Assembly (NCBI GenBank): GCA_016490735.1
Contig: JAEMWC010000459.1
Coordinates: forward strand, 35,001-99,000
Reading direction: 5' to 3'
Source of the DNA: Pachyseris speciosa
Taxonomy: Eukaryota; Cnidaria; Anthozoa; Scleractinia; Pachyseridae
Length of the DNA stretch: 64,000 nucleotides
Of the stretch, positions 13,101 to 25,725 are shown in pieces (the first letter of the stretch is position 1; every line of letters starts with the position of its first letter). Position numbers and translations under genes: made by a program. The notes under the pieces are model-generated. The model did no database searches. It worked only from the letters and a program-made list of their open reading frames with translations, and was not told the DNA's origin.

Positions 13101-13440
13101 AAACTCAAGAAATACTTGATTAAATGCTGCTATAGAAAAGGAATTTTTCCCCATTTCACAGTCTTCGGCTGCTTGGAATTTTATAGGTGAGGCTTTCAAG
13201 TTTATCACTCAGTATCACACCTTAGACCGATTAAGGATATGACGTCGCGATGATAACGTCACTTGAATTTACACTTAAATGAGGCCATCAGATGCGATCG
13301 GCTACAAAACAAAGAGTGGTTTAATGCTTGTACATTAAAGCCCTGTGAGGCAGAATAACAAAAAGAAAAGAGCACGGAGCACTAAGGAAAGTTCTGCAAA
13401 CTGCCGTCTTTTCTTTTTAGGAACGAACCTCTGCCAACCA
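7150..13440. other. Intergenic region without a supported gene
   Basis: No open frame here has domain motifs or plausible splice chains. Short open frames (for example 7741-7941 minus, 10952-11194 plus, 11479-11772 minus) have no recognisable features. Upstream regulatory sequence of gene A must lie toward 13.4 kb, but no clear TATA box or initiator could be named. Confidence 0.5.
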
Positions 13441-13443
13441 AGA

Positions 13444-13537
13444 ATGGCTAACCCGAATCGAGGATGGCTTTCAGTTTTTATACTATCAATTCTTTATTTG
13501 AAAGTAAGAGGAACGAGCTACTACAATCCATATGGAG
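13444..13537 (+). CDS. Gene A exon 1: start codon and signal peptide
   Basis: The ATG at 13444 has A at -3 and G at +4, a strong start context. It opens MANPNRGW followed by a hydrophobic stretch ([12 protein letters not shown]), a typical secretory signal. The exon ends in phase 1 at GGAG|GTATGT. The open frame runs upstream to 13345 but has no ATG there, so 13444 is the preferred start. The next exon is 2.5 kb away. Confidence 0.75.
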
Positions 13538-16500
13538 GTATGTTTCTTTTAATTTCTTTCTTCTTCTTTCTTCTCCTTCGTTTTTTTTTTTTTTTTGTTT
13601 TGTTTTGTTTTCGTTATCGCCTCTACCTCGTTAATTTCTTTTTTGGTCGAATCTTGCAAGTGTACTATTTTTCCAGCTAATAAGTATAAAAAGTCATTTC
13701 AGTTCTGCCATCGAAATTAACCAAGGGCCTCGCTTAGTTCATTACGTTTTAAAAGGGCATGAGCGATATTGAGATGTAGCGTCTCTCGTCTGGGATACAA
13801 ATCAATGTCACAAAAAAGCGCTTCAGGTTTCTACTTCCTTGCTTATGCCAATTCAAGTGTCTCGTTTGAAGCTAAGGTATTATTGCTTGGTAATAACGTC
13901 AAGGTGATGCCGTCGCCGTACACCTCTACCTTAATATAAACTCAGAAAAGTGGAAGACGCTCATTCCCATCAGACGACACAGGGCAAGTCGTTCTGTGAC
14001 TTATCTCTTTTAAGTGTCTTTAATTTTTATCTCTTTGCGTCCTGATGCCCCTGTATTTGCCAATAGACCCCTGCAAGAAAAAAGTAACCGGAAACAGCAC
14101 CTCAGGTGAAACTACAATAATTACCATTTCCCTTCATGTTCTGATTAAATTTCCTACACTATTTGTCAATTCCTTTTATATTAATTGCCAGCTATTGACA
14201 AATGTAAAGGAATTTAGTTCCTGAAAAATCACGTTTTATTGAACCACGTCGCTATCACTATATTATATTTAAACTCAAGAAAACGTTTCGGATCATTTTG
14301 ATAGGAAAACAGGTAATCCGCTTAAACCATGAAAGTTAGCAGAAGTTAGCAACGAGCGGTACTTTATTCGATTCATTACTTTCCAAACTGGATTAAGAAA
14401 TCAATTAAAAAATTTAAACTTCAAATTAAGTAAACTTCTTATTTTTAAGCGGTGTTTCTAAAACTTCGTGTTGGTCCCGAGATATTGGTTTTCAAAGCGT
14501 CCACGCGATATACTAAAGTGAATATGGTGAAATATCCGCTATTAAGAAACACCTTGCCATATCTAAGATAGCCACTGCAATGTACGCTAGCCAAAGCGTG
14601 TTTTGGACCTGCTTAATTTTCTTATTTCGTTCAACCTGTAAAAACATCACGCCGATAAAGATCACTTTACAACATTCTTTAAACACCTTCTGAACAATAA
14701 TATCATAATACACTAGCAAGATATTTAACAAGCGCATTGCAATTAAATATCACTACATGATCGTGAAGGAAGGCAAATTTCCATTCGTCACCTTTTCTCC
14801 GATTCGTAATGCTTAATGTGTCTTTGCCTGTTGACTACTAGGGGGAAAGTTTATGCCTAAGAGTTATGCACGACAACCCTTAATTGTTGGAAAGGTATTT
14901 AATATATAATAATATATTTTTAAAATCCTTTTAAAGTAAACGTTTTGCAGACCCATGCAGTTAAAGTAAGGACCTCAGCTTTGTGTGGCAGACATGACTT
15001 GAATCAGGCCAAAAATAAAATCGTAATAATATCAAGCTAAACAACTTCACCCACACAAAGAACACTGACCCGGAAAATCGTCACTTTAATTATTCTGCTA
15101 AATGAAATCTAAATTGCCCTTTCCCCAATGTTTCAAGTGTTTTCTTTATTCTCTTTAAGTAAATATCCATTTCTCCAGGAGGGCAGTTTCAATTGGTATC
15201 TTATTTGATTAAATGATAGCCATGCTTACTTGGACTGGGTCAATATCAAGCAGGGAGTGGTACACTTTGGCTAATTGCTTCAAACTGAGCAAGGCAGCGC
15301 ATATGCTCTAAGGAGAAAATGCCATAAGATCTTGTGACTAAGAAAAGGAAGCGAAGCGAAAAGAAAGATTTACTACTCGGAATCACGTCAAACATCTGTT
15401 CAGTTTGACTTAACGTTTCTCCGGCGTTTCTCTGAATTAGTTTACAATCTCACTTTCGCCGGCAACTTTTGCTCGTTTTCGCACTTAGAGAAGAATAATC
15501 ATCCGATGACAATCTTCAATCAGAAGTTTCCTTAGTTTACCTTAGACGGTGGCTCTTAAATTTGATCATATTGTTTAAGACTGAATTGAGTTGGTTCAAA
15601 ATAAAAGCTAATAAGCTGCATGCAGCACTAACAATAGTAATGTGAGTATTTAAGGTTATTATGACATTTTCATTAGTGATTTACGTAAAGCTGCTAGATT
15701 TGTTTTAATTTCCCCACTGATTGTTATGAACGTAAAAGACAGGTTTTCCACAACACTTTGATCATGCATTTTTTAAAACTTAATCTACATGTACACACTC
15801 TTTGTTACCCACCGACGTTACAAACGTGCTTTTCTGTACGTCTGTGTCTGTAGTTTGTTGACTCAATTGCGCACGATTTATTTTGAAAACTAAACAATTT
15901 ACCTCAATAGTAATATTTGACTTCAATTCATTGTTTACTGGTGATTACTTTCATACTTATTCTAAAAACATCTTACCAATCTATATGGTCGTGTAATCTG
16001 TTTTCTGTAACTACCGCTAATGGCTTGGAAGTAAGAGTGCCATCGCTCTTGTTTTGCAGGACAGCAAGGATCTGGGTGCCAGTCTCTTATCAATGTCAAT
16101 TCGAGGTTTTCTGCTTCGACCAGTAGCAGTGGACCTGGTACTCCTGTGCTTAATGGAGGTGACGTATGGTGTGCAGGAACAGTCGATAACAACCAGTACC
16201 TCAAGGTCGATCTTGGTAGGTTGTGTGGTTTTTGGATGTTAATGTTACCAACTAAAAATATTAGTTACTTTTTGAAGCCAAAGCCAGTGACTTGCAATTC
16301 AACAGGAAGAACTGGAAGAAGTATTGATCAATTCTTCAGTTTTGACGTCACTGATCCCTATTTAATTTAAAATTTAGGAATAATCAGCTCATTTATAATT
16401 CTAACTTCACCTGGATTTAAATTTCGTTTTGTTTCTTTCGATTCCCTTTCCTATACTCCCTTGCCGTACTGTACGCCGCCTTCATTTTCGCAGATACATT

Positions 16501-19500
16501 ATTTTCGCCCAGACATTTTGATGTATCACGTTGACTATTTATATTTACAACTCTAAACTGTGCGTCTTCACATAAAGTCTTACTTTTTGAAGTAATTTCA
16601 AGGAATTTCAGGTACTTTGCATTCACCCATTTTTGTCTTTAAAGGTTTCAGCTTACTGTTCGACCGACTCGCTGTCCAGGGGTACCCCGACACCAATAAA
16701 TCAGTGTCTCAATACTCCATACAAATAAGCAACGATGATAATAATTATCAAACACTTCTTGATGGGCAACGTCCTAAGGTACATGTTTTTCAATTATTTA
16801 TTTTTTTTGTGAATTCATAAATGTATTGTCGTCATGTTATCAGATTAGTGTTCTCTCCTCTGCATTAAAAAAATACTTTCGTCTTGAATCCTTCAAAACT
16901 CTATTCTGTGACCATTTAAGCAAGGGAAACAAGCTGGACTAAGCAAAGTAAGCCCGCATTTTTTTTCTCTTTATATTGTAGTCGGTTGTATGGGATTTTG
17001 CTTGTGTTTTTCGTGTTGTAGTCGGTTTTAGAACTTGGGTGATTTCGGTTCAATAAGAAAAAAATACAAACAAAAAAGGGAAATTAAAACAACAACAACA
17101 ACAACAAACAAACGGAAAACAAAACATGGAAGGATGCTTACCCAGGGACATTACTTTTACATCTTTTTTGTTTCTTTGTAAACTGCTCGAAAATTTCACC
17201 TTAATTCCAGTTTGCAAATCAGGGGTAGCACCTAGGATAAATGATGTTATTCATTATTCACTGAAAAGATCATCTTTTGTTATTCCACAGACTTTTGAGG
17301 GACCTCTCTTCGATGGCAATGGTGTTGAGACCAGAGACCTCTCAGCCCCTGTTCAAGCTCGGTATGTGAGGTTTCATCCGATTGAACCTCTGGACCGAAA
17401 CTACAATTACGTGTGCATGCGAGTTGATGTACAGAGCTGTCAAAACGGTATGTCAATAATTGAATTGATCTCATTTCAGTTCAGCCGGAAAACTATGTAC
17501 TCTCTAAGATCTGACATAACCTTTATTACCATACCCTGTCCAACGCTAAGTGATCTCACATTCCAGCCAGAGGTGACAAAACCTCTGCAATGCTTTTTTG
17601 GCACACGCCTTAAGCTATCATTTTAGGCCACGTGATAGAGTTATGATATGAAAGCACATGTAATGCCTAACGAAATGATTTCGGGAGAGAAAATGTTGTG
17701 AAAGGTAATCCTTTTTCGTGACCGTAAGCAATAAAGAAAACAAAAACTGTGTCGGTTGGACAATGGGCCGCGACTCGGCGCGCACTGTCACCATATTAGG
17801 TTGCTAATGCTTATTAAAGTGAGTGATGAGCATTTGTTAAATGAAAGTTTTGTTGTTGTTTTGAGTGCTCAGAAACTGAATTTTTAACAATCAGGCGTTT
17901 CGGGGATAACCCCTTCATCAGTGTTTGTACATTTGGACAGACACTGATGGAGGGGTTATCCCCGAAACGTGTGACTGTTAAAAATACAGTTTCTGAGCAT
18001 TCAAAACAACGACAAAACTGTTATTTAGTATTTAACTCGAGTGCTACGCAGCAAAATATTTTTTGTAGTATTGATGATCATTTGTTGTTCACTTTAGTTA
18101 CAACTTTATTTAGTCAATGATAAGTTGTTATATATTTCCGTTCCCTGTTATGCTCCTGAACAAAATGCAATGGCTTTAGTTTGTTTGTTTATTTATTTAT
18201 TTTCTCTTATAATAAGTACTGTTACCTTTCGAGTTGGTCATTCACTGGACTGCAACTCGTAAGACTGTTGGCATCCAATCTGTTAAACAAACATTAATGA
18301 TTCGTCAATTTTGAGATGATCAGACTTGGGGTTGCATCTTGCCATCGATTTGCACTTTGCTATAAGTTTGTTTGCACAACCTCTTTACAATTTACAAGGG
18401 GTTGGTTATACTGTTCAAATCTTCTTCTTCTTCTTCTTCTTTCTTCTTCTTCTTCTTCTTCTTCTTCTTCTTCTTCTTCTTCTTCTTCTCCTTTTTCGGC
18501 TTTCCTTTAACATAGTTTGAATTTCAGTTTCAACGAGTGCGAGCTTTGTTTTTCGTTGCGGCTCCAGCCACATAGTGTGGCTTATCGCGGAATATATTTT
18601 GTCGCCTCATTTATGTATTTAACTTTAATTCCTGTGTTTAGAGTTTGCTATTTTAATAAAACTTTCCACAACCGTAGCCAAATTCATTCCAAAAGAGAAT
18701 ATTTATTCTCATATCTTAAAGGCACAGGGATTAACTTTGGCGAGACAACACTGTAAGAAAATGACCCTTATTTATATAACTTTGTTCAATTATTGCTTCT
18801 TGTTCTCATTGTGATTCCCACTTATTTTCATTCAGAAATAATTTACTTTATCGCTGCACTCCCATAACGAACGTAACAAAGATTGGAAAGTAGATTGTCA
18901 CATTTTTTACTTTCAGTGCCATCTCCGGTGGCTGGTGGATGGTCAAATTGGTCTGCCTATGGCGCATGTACTAATCCGTGCTATGGCAGAAAGAGTCGCT
19001 ACAGGTCCTGTTCAAATCCAGCGCCAGCGTTTCTGGGCCAGCCTTGTAACGGGAACGCACGAGAGTACCAATTATGCATCGACTGTGTTGGTTAGTTCCC
19101 TCCCAATGATAGTAATAAGAAGTTTTATTGAATGCTATTGCGTTCGAATCGGTTGGGTAGTGGTGACATGCAATAGTTAGAAAAGTGACCAGTTGGAAAG
19201 CCCTTTGAGCTCCTGGATTAGTTTGCTGTCACTTTTAAGCCCAGATAATTTTATAGTGACCTTTTAACATGGGGGATAGATACTTTCATGTCATGGCAAG
19301 GTACTTTTCTGCTGATCAAAGTTTCTTATGGTCTGTAAAGTTTTTCTATCTCCGTTAAGGTTGTAAATACAAATCTAATATGTGAAGGCTGAGACAAAAC
19401 TGAAGGTAATGACAGAAGTATTAAGAGCCAAAGTAAGAGGCTCGAAAGTCCCTTTTGCTCAGAAACATTGAATGTAGTTATGGCTTACAGTACATTTTCT

Positions 19501-22500
19501 CTCAAGGCACCAGATCGTAGAGATAGTTTATTAAGTTTGTACGTCTCAAGGAAAGGAGATAGCACTGCCAAACGCTGAGACTGTTTTTAAACCTTTCCAT
19601 CTAGTTGCAGTTGATGGTAGATGGTCACCATGGGGTGCCTGGTCTCCCTGTAGTAAGACATGTGGCCAAGGCGTTTCAAGCCAAAGACGAACGTGCACAA
19701 ATCCCCCTCCATCCCATGGAGGTGCACAATGCTCGGGATCGGCAGTGCAGACACGAGCCTGTGTGGATAATTATTGTCCAGGTAGGACTAAGTTCATCGA
19801 CTTCAGTTGGTAGTGGTATCAAATCCAGACAATAACTTTGCTTTAGCAACCTCTCACTACTCCAGTCGTACATGTATGCATTCCAAAATCCAATCATTTC
19901 TTCACAGTGAATTTAACGGATTCATTCTTTTCTGAAAATATCCAACTACTCTTAGATTTCTTTTGTTCCTTTTCCACACATCCGTGAACCAAGAATGTTT
20001 GTATACATACATGCATTTACGCATCCATTAATCAATAAAGGCATTCATCTATCCATTAAACCAACCAACCATCCAACCATCCATCCAACCATTCATTTGT
20101 TTTATGTATATCTACCGCAATGAATGAAACCAAGTTTTAAACGTATTGCTATAACTGTTTAGGACGTTTACTCAATTACATCTAACTCATATCATGCTCT
20201 TCTATTTCAGTTGACGGCGGCTGGAGCAAGTGGTCAGGCTATTCTCAATGTAGCAGGCACTGCAATGGAGGGACCAAAATTCGTTCACGAACGTGTAGTA
20301 TGCCATTTCCACAACATGGTGGTCAGGGTTGCCCGGGAACGAATCTACAATCGAGCCACTGTAACACTCACCCGTGTCCAGGTAAGTTCAAGGTTAATAG
20401 GTAAATATACAAACAAACAGCAAATACAGTCAGGCAATCCCACAATTCGAGATTTCTAGACATCAGGAAAGTCACACTAACTTTAATAGAGATCTCATTC
20501 AAACTGGAGGAAATTTCGCAATTCGTGCAAAGCATTCATGGAATATGGACACTCTCTGCCCTCACACAAACAAAGAGTTCAGCCCGAGATCACCTAGTAT
20601 ATTCAAGCTGCCCTTCAAACAGTCCGTTGTACAAGTAAATGATTCAGTCAGTTATCAATTCGTAATTCCAACAGCAATGCTCCCAGAAATGTTTCTGCTT
20701 CATGAACTTTCACACACCGTATCAATGTTAAGACAATCATTTTAAACGGAAAACCTGTCAAGTCTTATTGACCCATATTGCTTTGTCTGTCTGTCTCATC
20801 ACTGAAATTCAGTTGCCCGTGTTTCAAATAGCAAGCTGAATTTAAAGATAATCTTGAGATAAATGATTCTCTTTAAAAAGTTTCTTAGAGTACTATTGCC
20901 TTTCATCTACAGTACATGGTGGATGGGGCAACTGGGGAGGATGGTCAAACTGTCCAGTGACGTGCGGAGGAGGATCACAGACGCGCAGTCGTCTTTGCAA
21001 TAATCCTCCACCAGCCCATAACGGGAATGATTGCGTTGGCAGTAGAACAGAAACAAGGCAGTGCAATACCCAACAATGTCCGCGTGAGTCAATTTACATT
21101 TTCAGTATGGCAATACGGACTATTTCTCTACCTAACACGAGGCACTAATAGATCGACTGTCATTGTAATCCAGTTCACACTAGGCTGTCTTTCACTAGTC
21201 AAGAACAAGCTAATCTAGAAAGTTGCCACAAGGTCCATCAGGTGATCCCTTTTCTTCACTCTACGGCCATGATGCAATTCTTTCATCGAAGCTGGATTAA
21301 ACCTTCGTGTTAAAAACTTAGGCAAAGGTTCTCGGATTTTGTGACTTTCTTTTTTAAGAAATTTCCTTTTTTTTCGATAAAGGAGACGGAATCTGGTCTT
21401 CGTGGACACTCTGGAGCCAGTGCAGCCAAACATGTGATGGTCAGAGAAGTAGATCTCGGCAGTGCAACAACCCGGCACCAGCCTTCGGTGGGGCACCTTG
21501 CAGTGGTTACTCGTCACAAAGAGAAGCTTGTAACGTAGGAGCCTGTGTTGGTAAGTATATGTAGGCTAGCCATTTTCTGTTCTGTCCATAAGTACACCAA
21601 TGAAATTATTGCACAGTTTAAAATTATACAGTAGAACAAATTGAGTCGGAGTGAATTTTCAAATGATCCACTCTTAGTGAAGTTATGCTTTCAAGAGCCA
21701 TTCAAACCTATTTCGTTGTATGAACTTTCTTTTAGTAAGCTCATCAAGTTGCCTACTTAAATATGATGGTCTCCCATATATTCTAATAACAGGCGAAATT
21801 AAATCACCAACATTTATTTGAAAACAAGTACCATACATAATCTCTGAAGAGAAATGCTCGTCGCAGTTTGGCCCAAGTGTTTATCATTTTCTCAAATCGT
21901 AATTTGCTTAATACGTTTTAGGGCAGTTGAAAGAAGCATCTGGCTCCACATCTAATAACGGAATATGATTGACTAACTTTTATATTCTCTAAATCCTTTC
22001 CTTTGACCCTTTTGGCAGTCTCTAAAATCTGGAATGTTTTCAATTCGTTTGGTTTTGTTTCTTAATACAACCAGGAATTGTCCATGGTAGCTGGTCCTCG
22101 TGGGGACCCTGGGAGGCTTGCAGTCGATCATGTTTCCCTGGGGGATCTCGAAAGCGATTGCGCACTTGCACACATCCCGCACCTGCACACGGAGGAAGAA
22201 ACTGCACAGGGCAGTCAAGTCAAACTGAGCAGTGTAACACACATGCATGTCCAAGTGAGTACCATCTTGTAAAGCGCTATCTTATACGAACCAGGCAGTA
22301 AACGAACACCGTAACTTATACGTGAGAATGAATATATAAATTATACATTTGACAAGCCAAATGGGAGCTGCGGATTTAATAATGACTGATCATCACAGTT
22401 ATGAACACTACTTAAGCAGTAGTGAAATTATAGTCTGAAAAAGGGCATTATTTTTACTACTGCTTAAGTAGTGTTTATAACTGCGATGATCAGTCATTAT

Positions 22501-23182
22501 TAAATCCGCAGCTCCCAGTTGGCTTGTCAGCTCAGTTGGTAGGGCACTGCACCGGTATCGCGGAGGTCATAGGTTCAAACCCTGTACAAGCCTTTTTTTT
22601 TCTTCATCGAAAGAAACCCCTCACTGTCAAAGCGTTTTTGTTTTTGAAAAGGTACTACATAGTTATGTAAATTTTAGCTGCAGAATGGATGAAATACTTA
22701 TTTAAAACGCTAATGATTTTTCTGTTTCTTTTTCCTTATTCCTCACAGTCGATGGAAACTGGGCTTCTTGGAGTCCTTGGACTAGTTGTAGTCGGAGTTG
22801 TGGAGCGGGTGGAACAAGAGTCAGGCAACGTTCTTGCACAAATCCGCCCCCATCTAATGGTGGTGCAGACTGTCAGGGCAACAATTTTCACAGCGAAAAT
22901 TGTAATACACAGTCTTGTCCAAGTAAGGCCCCGTTTATATGGAGAAAAGTTGTCCCGGGTAAGAGGGTCACCTCCCAGCCGAGCCAACTTTAGCGAGCGT
23001 CTCTATGAGAAAACGTTGAACCCTTTGCCCGAGCCAGCAGCAATCGCGCATGCTCTGATTGTCCCACCTTGACCGAGTTGACCTGGCTAGGCGAGCCAAA
23101 GTGTTTATATGGCGAAAAGTTGGCTCGGCTAGGAGGGTGACCCTACCATCGAAAGAGGGTGATCCGCCGAGTCGGCGGGTCA

Positions 23183-23213
<31 letters not shown>

Positions 23214-23981
23214 TTGTAAACGGTTCGCCAAGTTTTGTAAGGTAATGTAGGAAAAGTTGGCTCGCCCAGGGTAGCTCGGGTAGGCAGGTGACCCTTCTAA
23301 CCGGGACAACTTTTCTCCATATAAATGAGGCCTAAGTTAACGGATAAAGGAATATCAACTGTATATTCAATTCATTTGAATTATGGATGCCAAGAACAAG
23401 AACTTAGTGGGGTAGTATTTAACTGTTCTTCGAAAGGGAATTTTGAATATTCATCATATTATACCGAACGAGTTAATGTTCTAATGTCAGGGTAAAATTC
23501 CAATACCAGCTGCCAAGTCAATAATTCATCGTGGCACTCAGTGTCAGCCATTCTGTGATTATGGATGGCCGGATTCAATTTATAGCTCTTGAGTCTGCAA
23601 CGAAGGCAAACTACCAATAAAAGCTCCTGCAGATTGCTGGATAAGTATAACTTGCGCATAACGTAACAATGACGAAATGCGTCAAAACTCGGGGAATGTT
23701 TAATTTATCTACTTATGGAACCATGCAAACACAGTTTGCCACTCAGCTTTCGACACACATCTCTATTGAAAGAAAAATTTTTTGCCACGAGTCGGAATCG
23801 AACCGACGTTCCCCAGTTACTAGTCGGGCGTGATAACCACTACACTACCGAAGCAACCACGCTGGCAAAGTGGCCACTTTAGAAAGTGAGTAGTATCGCA
23901 CGTCGGCCATTCCTCGGAACATTTTTCTTTCGAGACATTTTGTGTGGTTCCTGGCTTCTAAATTCCCTGGACGGGAATTAG

Positions 23982-24066
<85 letters not shown>

Positions 24067-24704
24067 TATAATATATATATGTAAATACCTTCGAAGCCAT
24101 GAAAGCCGTAGAACAATATACTTATGGAACCATGCAAACACAGTTTGCCACTCAGCTTTCGACACACATCTCTATTGAAAGAAAAATTTTTTGCTCCGAG
24201 TTGGAATCGAACCGACGTTCCCCAGTTACTATGTATATTTACATATATTTATCGGTTCGACAAAAAAAAAAAGGTTCGTGTGACTTTTGAAATGGATAAA
24301 CGCTACATAAAATTTGTCCTTTTTGTTTCAGTAAATGGGGGTTGGTCAAACTGGTCATACTTTACTGATTGCTCTCTTACTTGTGGAGGCGGTAACAAAG
24401 TCAGAAGTCGTGCTTGCGACAGCCCACAACCTCAACATGGTGGTGCTACTTGTCCTGGCGATAACGTCGAGACAAGGGAATGTAACACACAAGGTTGTCC
24501 AGGTATGACTACAGCAGTACAATCGTGGGAATTATTGACTTTTAGCTTAGCTCTTTTCAGCTTATCAATATACTATATGACTGAATTTATTAGCTGAATA
24601 GCCAAAACGTTTTTATTCTTGCTTGCGTAAGCACTTGTCAATGTGAATGATATATGAAATGAATCATATATGAACTGCGGAAATGAGACCAAATGAAGAA
24701 TGAT

Positions 24705-24737
<33 letters not shown>

Positions 24738-24954
24738 AGGTCAATTGTGGATTCATATGTTCCCGTGAAAGAAATGAGTGTGAATGATATATGAAATGAA
24801 TCATATATGAACTGCGGAAATAAATCAAATGAAGAATGATCCTCGCAGTTGTGAACGCAATTGATGCAATTGCGAAAAGAAGCCTGAAAAAAAATTCAGG
24901 ACTTCAACGGGGTTTGAACCCGTGACCTCGTGATTACCGTTGCGATGTTCTAAA

Positions 24955-24985
<31 letters not shown>

Positions 24986-25430
24986 TCAGGTCAATTGTGG
25001 GTTCATATGTCCCCGTGAAAGAATTGAGTGTGAATTCATATATGAAATGAATCATATATGAACTGCGGAAATGAAATCAAATGAAGAATGATCCTCGCAG
25101 TTGTGTGTTCATATATGATTCAATTCATATATCATTCACACTCATTTCTTTCACGGGGACATATGAACCCACAATTGACCTGCTCCCAACGTCAGTGGCT
25201 TCATAGTTCAGTTGGTTAGAGAATCACACCGGTAATCGCGAGGTCACGGGTTCAAGCCCCGTTGAAGTCCTGGATTTGTTTTCAGGCTTCTTTTCGCAAT
25301 TGCATAACTGCGTTCACAACTGCGTAGATCATTCTTCATTTGATTTATTTCCGCAGTTCATATATGATTTATTTCATATATCATTGACACTCATTTCTTT
25401 TACGGGAACATATGAACCCACAATTGACCC

Positions 25431-25467
<37 letters not shown>

Positions 25468-25688
25468 AAGCATCGCACCGGTAATCGCGAGGTCACGGGT
25501 TCAAACCCCATTGAAGTCCTGATTTTTTTTTTTTTTTTGAGGCTTCTTTTTGCAATTGCATAAATTGCGTTCACAACTGCGAGGATCATTCTTCATTTGA
25601 TTTCATTTCCGCATTTCACATATGATTCATTTCATTTATCATTCACACTCATTTCTTTCACGGGAACATATGAACCCACAATTGACCT

Positions 25689-25725
<37 letters not shown>

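Noticed and set aside
13345..13680. Longer N-terminus for gene A starting at 13345 and reading past the exon end.
   Set aside because: There is no ATG at 13345, the extra residues are basic and would bury the signal peptide, and the part after 13537 is intron.
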